DNA of 18,956 nucleotides from an uncultured Verrucomicrobiota bacterium (lineage in GTDB: Bacteria; Verrucomicrobiota; Kiritimatiellia; RFP12; UBA1067). Where the stretch lies: positions 1 through 18,956 of the forward strand of contig CAMNLN010000023.1 in assembly GCA_946543025.1 (NCBI GenBank), in the 5' to 3' direction. Every line of letters starts with the position of its first letter. Positions within the stretch are counted from its first letter, which is position 1. The notes beneath the pieces are model-generated. The model ran no database searches, was not told the DNA's origin, and worked only from the letters and a program-made list of their open reading frames with translations. This document shows positions 1 through 6,270 of the stretch, in pieces. The translations under genes and the position numbers were made by a program.

Positions 1-1040
1 GCTACGTGCTGACCGGGTGGTACGACAAGGACGGGAAGATCCTGTTCGACGCGCAGGGCTACGCGGCGAACGGGGAGTACTGGAAGGGGGCATACGTCAA
101 GGGCTCGTCCTCGGCGACGTGGATCTACGCGGGGAACGTGACGGCGTACGCGCACTGGGCGCCGGCCCCGGCCCAGACGTACGTGGTGACGTTCTACGGC
201 GGCGGCAAGACGCTTGGGAGCGCGAAGGTGGAGATGGGGAAGAACACCTGTCAGGCCGCCGCGTCCGTGCACAAGCCGACGCGCGAGGGCTACGTGCTGA
301 CCGGGTGGTACGACAAGGACGGTAAGATCCTGTTCGACGCGCAGGGCTACGCGGCGAACGGCACGTACTGGAACGGGTCGTACGTGAAGGGCACGTCCTC
401 CGCGACGTGGAAGTACGCGGGGAACGTGACGGCGTACGCGTACTGGGCGCAGGCTGGGATCAAGCATACGGTGACGTTCTACGGCGGCGGGAAGACGCTG
501 GGGACGGCGACGGTGGAGACGGGGAAGAACACGAACCAGGCGGCCGCGTCCGTGCACAAGCCGACGCGCGAGGGCTACGTGCTGACGGGCTGGTACGACA
601 AGGACGGGAAGATCCTGTTCGACGCGCAGGGGCGCGCGGCGAACGGCCTGTACTGGAACGGGTCGTACGTGAAGGGCGCGTCCTCTGCGACGTGGATCTA
701 CGCGGGGAACGTGACGGCGTACGCGAACTGGAAGCCGAACTCGAACGCGAACGCGGCGGCGCGGAAGGCGTCACGCGCCGTTGCGGTTCCGGCGGATGAC
801 GAGCTGTTCGCGCCGGGCGAGCTGACGGGCGTCTTTGCGGACGGCGAGGGCACGTTCGCGCTGACGCTGGACGAGGGGCTGGAGACGGCCTTCCTCGTGA
901 CGTGGACGGCTGACGGCGGCGTGACGCGCGCGTGCGAGGCCGCGGTCGCCGACGGCGCGCTCATCCTCGCGACCGAGGAGGGCGAGGTCTATCGCCTGGC
1001 CTGGGACGGCGGCAGCCTCGTTGCGACGCGCGTCGAGTAG
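1..1040 (+). CDS. InlB B-repeat (Listeria-Bacteroides repeat) surface protein, 3' part
   Basis: The reading frame is open from the left edge (first full codon at 3) and ends with TAG at 1038-1040, so the N-terminus, including any export signal, lies outside the window. About 245 residues consist of a repeat whose units start at VTFYGGG (codons at 186 and 471, period 95 residues). Each unit contains PTREGYVLTGWYDKDGK and ends AYA-x-W, the signature of the InlB B-repeat/Flg_new family, a beta-grasp-like module common in large adhesins and surface proteins. After the last repeat comes an N/A-rich linker (NSNANAAARKAS) and then about 85 acidic, beta-rich residues that I do not recognise. No LPxTG, PEP-CTERM or hydrophobic tail is seen. 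The likely role is a secreted or surface-attached adhesin-like protein; the ligand is unknown. Confidence 0.8.
   Translation, partial: YVLTGWYDKDGKILFDAQGYAANGEYWKGAYVKGSSSATWIYAGNVTAYAHWAPAPAQTYVVTFYGGGKTLGSAKVEMGKNTCQAAASVHKPTREGYVLTGWYDKDGKILFDAQGYAANGTYWNGSYVKGTSSATWKYAGNVTAYAYWAQAGIKHTVTFYGGGKTLGTATVETGKNTNQAAASVHKPTREGYVLTGWYDKDGKILFDAQGRAANGLYWNGSYVKGASSATWIYAGNVTAYANWKPNSNANAAARKASRAVAVPADDELFAPGELTGVFADGEGTFALTLDEGLETAFLVTWTADGGVTRACEAAVADGALILATEEGEVYRLAWDGGSLVATRVE
3..755 (+). repeat. Near-identical 285-288 bp coding tandem repeats
   Basis: Three copies of the block that begins with the codons for YVLTGWYDKDGK start at nucleotides 3, 291 and 576, giving spacings of 288 and 285 bp. 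Long stretches are identical at DNA level, including third codon positions, so duplication is recent or copies are homogenised by recombination. Differences cluster in the segment after AANG (EYWKGAY, TYWNGSY, LYWNGSY) and in the linker between units. The first copy is cut by the window edge and the third ends near 755. The array probably extends to the left. Confidence 0.85.
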
Positions 1041-1062
1041 CGATGCCCAGATCGGCATAAGG

Positions 1063-1102
1063 ACAAGCGGCAGCGGGTAGAACCCCCGTTGCCGCTTGTT
1101 TG
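1063..1102 (+). terminator. Hairpin terminator after the repeat protein
   Basis: ACAAGCGGCA at 1063-1072 pairs perfectly with TGCCGCTTGT at 1090-1099. An inner CGGG/CCCG extension leaves a short loop. The T-tract is only three residues (TTT at 1099-1101), so the hairpin strength carries the call. It sits 23 bp after the stop codon. Confidence 0.7.
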
Positions 1103-1172
1103 CGCTCTCGAAAATCGTTGGTCAAAAACATTGCGAAGCAACGCGGGATGTCGCGCGCGTGAAGCGAAATTA

Positions 1173-1181
1173 TGCTAAAAT
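1173..1181 (+). promoter_or_regulatory. Extended -10 promoter of the D,D-peptidase operon
   Basis: TGC followed by TAAAAT (1176-1181) forms an extended -10. The hexamer 17 bp upstream is GCGCGC, so there is no recognisable -35. The predicted transcript start is near 1188, leaving a 25-nt leader that contains the Shine-Dalgarno AAGGAG at 1201-1206. Confidence 0.6.
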
Positions 1182-1212
1182 ACGACTTCCAAGACACATC
1201 AAGGAGCAAGAG

Positions 1213-2121
1213 ATGAGAAAGCTGGCAGGACTGGTCGGGCTGATGGCGATGGGCGTGGCAGTGGCGGGACCGTTGCCGGAGACGGCGTTCCGCAAGACGC
1301 CCTACGTGGGCGCGATCGCCGTGGACGCGCAGACGGGCAAGGTGCTCTTCGAGGACCACGCGGACGTCGTCGCGCGGCCGGCAAGCGTGACGAAGCTGAT
1401 GACGCTCCTGCTCGTGCTGGAAGACATGCACGCGATGAAGTACGACCCTACCACGCGCGTGACGGCGTCCGTCCGCTGCAGCCAGGAGAAGCCGAGCGTC
1501 GTGGGCTTGCGGCCCGGACAGTCGATGACCGTGGACGATCTGCTGCTCTCGATCATGGTGAAGAGCGCGAACGACGCCGCCGTGCTGCTCGCCGAGAACT
1601 CCACCGCGAAAAACGCGGGACGCGAGATCCAGCCGGGCGACCTGCAGGCGTTCGTGCTGCGCATGAACAATCGCGCGCAGAAGCTCGGCATGGCGAACAC
1701 GCACTACGAGACGCCGAACGGCTATCCGCCCAAGCCAGGCTCGAAGCGCCCGTTCGACACCTCCACCTGCCGCGATCTCGTCAAGCTCGCCCGCAAGCTC
1801 GTGACGATGCCCGAGGTGTTCCGTTTCACGAAGACGAAGATCTGCACCGTCACCGACGGCGCGGGCCAGCCGCTCCGCTTCGTGAACCACAACAACATCC
1901 TCGTGAAGGACAAGAAGAAGATCCTCAACGAGAAGGGCGAGAGCGAGGTCGACGGACTCAAGACCGGCTACATCGACGCCGGCGGATCGTCCATCGTCCT
2001 CACCGGCAGCCGCAACGGCAAGCGCGCCATCGTGGTCGTGCTCGGCAGCCAGACCTCCAAGCTCCGCGACGAGCACGCGCGCAAGCTGATGGTGGACGCG
2101 CTCGACAAGATCAACCGCTAA
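1213..2121 (+). CDS. D-alanyl-D-alanine carboxypeptidase/endopeptidase (PBP5/PBP7-type, peptidase S11)
   Basis: This is a serine peptidase that trims or cleaves peptidoglycan stem peptides in the periplasm. All three active-site motifs are present: S58-x-x-K61 (ASVTKLM), S118-A-N120 and K250-T-G252 (GLKTGYI). Residues 1-19 form a signal peptide, with a hydrophobic core ending AVAG. The protein is 302 residues long, shorter than E. coli PBP5 (about 400) and close to PBP7/PbpG. The C-terminal PBP5 domain 2 and its amphipathic membrane anchor are missing, so a soluble periplasmic form is likely. ATG 1213 is chosen because AAGGAG lies 7 bp upstream and a signal peptide follows at once; a TTG at 1096 would add residues that read through the terminator and promoter. 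The gene heads an operon, with mutY following after 7 bp. Carboxypeptidase versus endopeptidase cannot be decided from sequence. Confidence 0.92.
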   Translation: MRKLAGLVGLMAMGVAVAGPLPETAFRKTPYVGAIAVDAQTGKVLFEDHADVVARPASVTKLMTLLLVLEDMHAMKYDPTTRVTASVRCSQEKPSVVGLRPGQSMTVDDLLLSIMVKSANDAAVLLAENSTAKNAGREIQPGDLQAFVLRMNNRAQKLGMANTHYETPNGYPPKPGSKRPFDTSTCRDLVKLARKLVTMPEVFRFTKTKICTVTDGAGQPLRFVNHNNILVKDKKKILNEKGESEVDGLKTGYIDAGGSSIVLTGSRNGKRAIVVVLGSQTSKLRDEHARKLMVDALDKINR

Positions 2122-2128
2122 GATCAAG

Positions 2129-3052
2129 ATGACGAAGGAACTGCTGCAGTGGTTCGCCCGCGCGAAGCGGCCGATGCCGTGGCGCGCGTCGCCCGCGCCG
2201 TACGCCTGCTGGCTGAGCGAAATCATGATGCAGCAGACGACCTACCAGACCGTGCTGCCGTACTTTGAGCGTTTCCTGGAGAAATTCCCTTCCGTGGAGG
2301 CGCTCGCGACGGCGGACGAGCGCGACGTGCTGAAGGCGTGGGAGGGGATGGGCTACTACGCCCGCGCGCGCAATCTCCACAAGGCGGCAAGGCAGATCGC
2401 GGCGACCGGCTGGCCGCGGACGGCGGCGGAGTGGTCCGCGATTCCCGGCGTGGGGCCGTACACGGCGGCCGCGCTCGCCTCCGTGCTGGCGGGCGAGAAG
2501 GTGCCGGTGGTGGACGGCAACGTGGCGCGCGTTTTCGCGCGCTATTGGCGGCTGGGCGACGACTTCCGCAAGCTGCCGGCACGCGCGCGGCTGGCCGAGC
2601 GCCTTCAGCCGCACATCGCGCGGACGGACGCGCCGGGCGACTTCAACCAGGCGATGATGGAACTTGGCGCGCTCGTCTGCACGCCGGCGAATCCATCCTG
2701 CGGGGAATGCCCGCTCGCGCGCGCGTGCGCCGCGCGCAAGGCGGGTGTGCAGGCCGACTACCCGCGCCGGGCCGAAAAGAAGCCGTTGCCCGTGCGCAAG
2801 TTGACGGCAGCGGTGGTGACGGACGGGAAGGGGAAGGTCTTGCTCGTGGAGAACCGCGAGGGCGGCTTGCTGAAGGGCCTGTGGGAGCTGCCGTCGGTGG
2901 AGCCGGCGGGCGAGCAGGTGCAGGTATTCTCGCATTTTCGGCTGGAGATGTCCGTGATGCGCGCCACGCACACGGCGCGGTTTGTGGATCCGAATGCCGT
3001 GCCGCTTGCGACGGCCACGCGAAAGGTGCTCGCGCGATGCGGCTTGCTGTGA
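2129..3052 (+). CDS. mutY: A/G-specific adenine DNA glycosylase MutY
   Basis: MutY removes adenine mispaired with 8-oxoguanine in base-excision repair. The catalytic glutamate is E31 (SEIMMQQT), the helix-hairpin-helix is at about 105-113 (IPGVGPYTA), and the catalytic Asp is D129 (VVDGNVARVFAR). The [4Fe-4S] cysteines have the family spacing C184-x6-C191-x2-C194-x5-C200. The C-terminal NUDIX-like domain starts near 224 and keeps the F267-S268-H269 loop used to recognise 8-oxoG, which separates true MutY from other HhH glycosylases. At 307 residues it is about 40 shorter than E. coli MutY, mostly in the C-terminal domain. It lies 7 bp after the D,D-peptidase gene, has no clear Shine-Dalgarno, and overlaps the next gene by 16 bp, so translational coupling is likely. 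Confidence 0.95.
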   Translation: MTKELLQWFARAKRPMPWRASPAPYACWLSEIMMQQTTYQTVLPYFERFLEKFPSVEALATADERDVLKAWEGMGYYARARNLHKAARQIAATGWPRTAAEWSAIPGVGPYTAAALASVLAGEKVPVVDGNVARVFARYWRLGDDFRKLPARARLAERLQPHIARTDAPGDFNQAMMELGALVCTPANPSCGECPLARACAARKAGVQADYPRRAEKKPLPVRKLTAAVVTDGKGKVLLVENREGGLLKGLWELPSVEPAGEQVQVFSHFRLEMSVMRATHTARFVDPNAVPLATATRKVLARCGLL

Positions 3053-3600
3053 GCGCGATTCTGTTTGCGGTTTGTTTCGCGCTGCCGTTCGCCGTCAGCT
3101 GGTGGCGGCTGCGGCGGTGGGGTCTGCCGGTGCGAATCGTGGTCGATCCCGACGATCCGACCCCGGCGGCGATCGCAGGTTATCTGGCCGAGGTGGCGCG
3201 TCGGCTCGACGAGCGGCCCGAGCGGATGCGGCTCGTGATCGAGGCGGCGAACGGGGAAAACCGCGCGATCGCGCTCGACTTCACGCCGGAAGGGGAGATG
3301 GCCGTTTCCGTGGAAGGCCATCGGACGAAAAAAATGGACTTGCGCCGTCGCTGGATACCCGAACATCCCGTGCCGCTCGTCTTGTGGTCACGGCGACAAC
3401 GGCGAAAGGTTCGCCTCTACGTCGATCCGGTTGACGCCAACCGGTTTCGCGTGATGTCAGCCGTCTCGCGTCCCGCGCCGGCAGGACTTTATGTGGCCTG
3501 TTCGCTTCTTGCGACGGCCGGCGCGATTCTCGTGTCGCCGGAATGCATCGCCGTCGCCCTCGGATTGACGCTGGGGCTATGCCTCAGCCGTGTTCCCTGA
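3037..3600 (+). CDS. Small membrane protein of unknown function
   Basis: This 187-residue protein is unrecognised. One hydrophobic segment (about 4-22, LAVSAILFAVCFALPF) is followed by a basic WWRLRRW stretch. A soluble middle of about 115 residues comes next, rich in Arg and mixed alpha/beta (VRIVVDPDD at 32-40, RKVRLYVDPVD at 123-133). Hydrophobic stretches at about 149-183 could form one or two transmembrane helices. The two VDP segments are similar and may mark a small internal duplication. The start ATG lies inside the end of mutY (16-bp overlap, different frame) without a Shine-Dalgarno, suggesting coupled translation. The 3' end overlaps the convergent gene by 17 bp. The hydrophobic ends and the operon position argue for a real gene; function cannot be assigned. 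Confidence 0.65.
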   Translation: MRLAVSAILFAVCFALPFAVSWWRLRRWGLPVRIVVDPDDPTPAAIAGYLAEVARRLDERPERMRLVIEAANGENRAIALDFTPEGEMAVSVEGHRTKKMDLRRRWIPEHPVPLVLWSRRQRRKVRLYVDPVDANRFRVMSAVSRPAPAGLYVACSLLATAGAILVSPECIAVALGLTLGLCLSRVP

Positions 3601-4705
3601 CGAAACGCATCATGTCCGCGTAGCACTCGTCGAGTTCAGCCTTCTGAAGGTCGGTCAGCGTCAGTTTCTCCAGACGCCACTTGCGGTTGTCGCCGACGGC
3701 AGTGGTGCCTTCCTCGCCTTTCTTCGCCTTCTGGTACTGGCGAGAGACGGTTGTCTTGAAGAGGCCGAGCTTCTGGAAGTAGTAGAGCGAGTAGCCGCGC
3801 AGGGCGGTGGGCATGTTGCGCTGGTCGATCATGAGCCGGAGGAGAGCGTAGGACTGCGTGAGCGTGCCCTTTGCGTCGCGTGATTCCATCTCCCGCCAGA
3901 TGTGGGCGAGGAGGGGTGCGTAGGCGCACCGTTCGGTGACGAGGCCCTCGGAGCCGCAACGGCGGCTCTGGTAGAGCCACTGCCATCCGCCCCACGCGCT
4001 GAAGACGGTGTGGATGACGGGCTTCGCCTTGTTCTCCTCGATCATGCGGTCGTTTGCGGCGGCGCCGCCGCTCTCCTCCTTGATGTAGCCGAAAATCGTC
4101 GGATGCTTTTTCGCCAGCTCGATGAGAAGCGCAACCGAGGGGTCGGGGCACGTCTTGTTCACGTGCGTCTGGATAATGACGGGTCGCGTGGCGACGGCGG
4201 CGAGCGCCTCGAAGTACGCGCGCACGTCGGCTTCCGTCTTGCCGTCGTCCGGCGGGCGCGAGATCATGGCGATGTTCGCGCGGGGATACTTTCGGGCGAC
4301 CTCCTCGATGGCCTTTGCCTCGCGCAGCATGGTCGCGCGCGTGCCGTTGCAGCCGAACGTCATCATCGCGGGCTTGCCCTGCATCGCCTGGGCGCACGCC
4401 TCGTAGCCCTTGACCTTCTCATCGAACGTCAGCAGGTCCACCGCGTCGTTCGACTGGCACCAGATCACGCCTGGGCAACCGCTGTCTGAGACCCACGCCA
4501 CGGCTTTGCCAAGAGACTCGTAGTCCACGGAACCGTCTTCGTTGAAGGGCGTGGACATGATCGGGAAGGGACCGCGCATCCGCGGGTCGCCGCCGCCCGG
4601 CGCCTTGAAAACGGCCGTCGTCGCTTGCCGCGTCGCCTTCCCCGTCGTGCAGCCGGCCATCGCGAGGCCTGCCGCGCCCAATGTCAGAAACGATCTTCTC
4701 CGCAT
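3584..4705 (-). CDS. Tat-exported DHDPS/N-acetylneuraminate lyase-family protein
   Basis: The body (about 45-310) reads as a dihydrodipicolinate synthase/NAL-family class I aldolase barrel. It has the N-terminal PIMSTPFNEDGSVDYESL strand-helix pattern and the Schiff-base lysine K209 in IFGYIKEESG. Two family features are lost. The GTTGE pyruvate-carboxylate loop is replaced by CQSNDA (83-88), and no tyrosine follows the central strand, where MISRPPDDG stands. The substrate may therefore be unusual, or the protein may be a binding protein. The N-terminus has the twin-arginine motif RRSFL (3-7), a hydrophobic stretch and a lipobox-like MAGC with Cys19, so it is probably a Tat-exported lipoprotein. 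An extra C-terminal segment of about 60 residues is present. ATG 4705 follows GAAGGAG, and a near-consensus promoter lies upstream, so it can be expressed independently of the kinase gene before it. Confidence 0.82.
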   Translation of the reverse strand: MRRRSFLTLGAAGLAMAGCTTGKATRQATTAVFKAPGGGDPRMRGPFPIMSTPFNEDGSVDYESLGKAVAWVSDSGCPGVIWCQSNDAVDLLTFDEKVKGYEACAQAMQGKPAMMTFGCNGTRATMLREAKAIEEVARKYPRANIAMISRPPDDGKTEADVRAYFEALAAVATRPVIIQTHVNKTCPDPSVALLIELAKKHPTIFGYIKEESGGAAANDRMIEENKAKPVIHTVFSAWGGWQWLYQSRRCGSEGLVTERCAYAPLLAHIWREMESRDAKGTLTQSYALLRLMIDQRNMPTALRGYSLYYFQKLGLFKTTVSRQYQKAKKGEEGTTAVGDNRKWRLEKLTLTDLQKAELDECYADMMRFVREHG

Positions 4706-4734
4706 CGAAAACACTCCTTCGTTTTGTTGCGACG

Positions 4735-4763
4735 ATTCTACTAAATTACTCATTTCCCGTCAA
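4735..4763 (-). promoter_or_regulatory. Sigma70-type promoter of the exported DHDPS-family gene
   Basis: On the minus strand, TTGACG (4763-4758) and TAGAAT (4740-4735) are separated by exactly 17 bp. The -35 overlaps the stop codon of the upstream kinase gene (4760-4762). The predicted start near 4728 leaves a leader of about 23 nt containing GAAGGAG. Confidence 0.75.
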
Positions 4764-6238
4764 CGCGGCGCAGGCGCGGACCTGTAGACGGGCGCAAGCG
4801 CGTCGTGGATCTGGCGGTAGACGGCGTAGAGCCTGTCGTACTGCGCGGCGGCGGCGGGGGCAGGTTCAATCGTGCGATCCACGTGCAGGCACTTCGCCAC
4901 GGCGTCCTTCACGTCGGAGAACACGCCGATGCCCGTGCCTGCGAGGAGGCACGCGCCGAAGCTTGCGTCGCCAGGCACGGGGACCGCGACGGGGCGGTTG
5001 AAGACGTTGCAGACGATTTCGCTCCACAGCTTCGAGCGCGCGCCGCCGCCGATGAGGAAGATGCGCGTGACGGGCAGGTCCATCTCCTGAAGCGTGCCGT
5101 AGCAGTCGCGCAGGGAAAACGCCACGCCTTCCAGCAGCGCACGGCAGAAGTCTCCGCGCGTGGAGGCGATGGAGACGCCCGTAAAGCTCGCGCGCAAGGC
5201 AGGGTCCCAATACGGACAACGCTCGCCCTGGAGGTAGGGATGGAAGAACATGCCGTTCGCGCCGATGGGGGACGTGGAGGCATCCTTGTCCATCGTGCCG
5301 TAATCCGCGAATCCCCAGGCGTCGCGCATCCAGCGCTGGCAGAGGGCGGCCGCGTTGGTGGCGCTCACGCTGTACCACATGCCGGGGACGACATGCGAGT
5401 AGGTGAGCGTCTTGGGGTGGGGATGCGCCGCTGCCGTCATGGAGTTCACGTTGCCGGCGGTGGCGAGCTTGAGGATCAGGTCGCCAGGCTCCACCGCGCC
5501 CGCGCCGTAGTCCTCCACGGCGCTGTCGCTCGAGCCGCACACCACGGGCAGACCCTCCGGGAGACCGGTCGCGGCGGCGGCCGAGGCCGTCACGTGCCCG
5601 GCCACGTCGGTGGGGGCGATGAAGGGTGGGAGATTGGCCGGTCGCAGACCGGCCATCATGACCAATTCCTCGTCCCACTCCATCTTCGCCATGTTGAAGA
5701 AGAGCGTGCCCTGGGCCTCGATGCGGTCGGTGGCGGCGTGGCCGGTGAGAAGGTAGCGCACGTAGTCCTTCACGAAGAGGACATGCTCGGTTCGGGCGAG
5801 TACCTCTGGCTCGTGCGCCTTCAGCCACATGAGCTGCGGGAGGGTCCACGTGGGGGCGGGCATCTGGTAGGCGGTCTGGAATATCTTCTCGCCCATCGTC
5901 TCGCGCAGCATGGCGCACTCGTCCACGGCGCGCTGGTCGGTCCACATGATCGTGCGGCGGATCGGGCGGTAGGCGGCGTCCATCAGCACGGCGTTGTGCG
6001 TGGAGCCGTCAAGCGCGGCGGCGGCGATTGACGAGAGGTCCACGCCCTTGTCCTTCAACTTGCGCAGGGCGGCGCAGAGCGCGTCCCACCAGTCTTGGGG
6101 CTCCTGCTCCGACCAGCCGGGATGGTCGTGGTACGTCGTGTATTCCACCGATGCCTCGCCCACGAACGATCCGTCCGTGCCGAGTACCGTTACCTTGCAC
6201 CCGCCGGTACCGTAGTCGATTCCGAGAAGCGTTTTCAT
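4760..6238 (-). CDS. FGGY-family carbohydrate kinase (xylulokinase-like)
   Basis: This is an ATP-dependent sugar kinase of the FGGY family, 492 residues, the usual full length. Visible motifs are the N-terminal phosphate loop GIDYGTGGCK (6-15), a likely catalytic Asp in GSSDSAVEDYGAGA (D238), and the ATP/adenosine region FLIGGGARSKLWSEIV (394-409), with a further loop at GDASFGACLLAG. The xylulokinase substrate signature (GQMHG-like) is replaced by LDGSTHNAVLMD (76-87), so D-xylulose specificity is not supported; another ketose or a polyol is possible. It starts 32 bp after the 620-aa gene on the same strand, with a weak Shine-Dalgarno (AAAAGAA) and no convincing promoter, so it is probably cotranscribed with it. 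Next to sugar-acid genes it fits cytoplasmic phosphorylation of a pentose or hexose product. Confidence 0.9.
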   Translation of the reverse strand: MKTLLGIDYGTGGCKVTVLGTDGSFVGEASVEYTTYHDHPGWSEQEPQDWWDALCAALRKLKDKGVDLSSIAAAALDGSTHNAVLMDAAYRPIRRTIMWTDQRAVDECAMLRETMGEKIFQTAYQMPAPTWTLPQLMWLKAHEPEVLARTEHVLFVKDYVRYLLTGHAATDRIEAQGTLFFNMAKMEWDEELVMMAGLRPANLPPFIAPTDVAGHVTASAAAATGLPEGLPVVCGSSDSAVEDYGAGAVEPGDLILKLATAGNVNSMTAAAHPHPKTLTYSHVVPGMWYSVSATNAAALCQRWMRDAWGFADYGTMDKDASTSPIGANGMFFHPYLQGERCPYWDPALRASFTGVSIASTRGDFCRALLEGVAFSLRDCYGTLQEMDLPVTRIFLIGGGARSKLWSEIVCNVFNRPVAVPVPGDASFGACLLAGTGIGVFSDVKDAVAKCLHVDRTIEPAPAAAAQYDRLYAVYRQIHDALAPVYRSAPAPR

Positions 6239-6270
6239 GCGTCGTTCTTTTGCTTATTGTGGTCGTAAGT

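Noticed and set aside
3..755. Regular repeats as CRISPR or non-coding satellite
   Set aside because: The unit is 95-96 codons in one open frame and matches the InlB B-repeat at protein level; unit and spacer sizes do not fit CRISPR.
961..2226. Long minus-strand frame opposite the D,D-peptidase
   Set aside because: It is antisense to a gene with all catalytic motifs, rich in His/Arg/Leu runs typical of reversed GC-rich codons, and has no recognisable domain.
4805..6031. Long plus-strand frame opposite the FGGY kinase
   Set aside because: Low-complexity G/R/H-rich translation antisense to a well-supported kinase gene.
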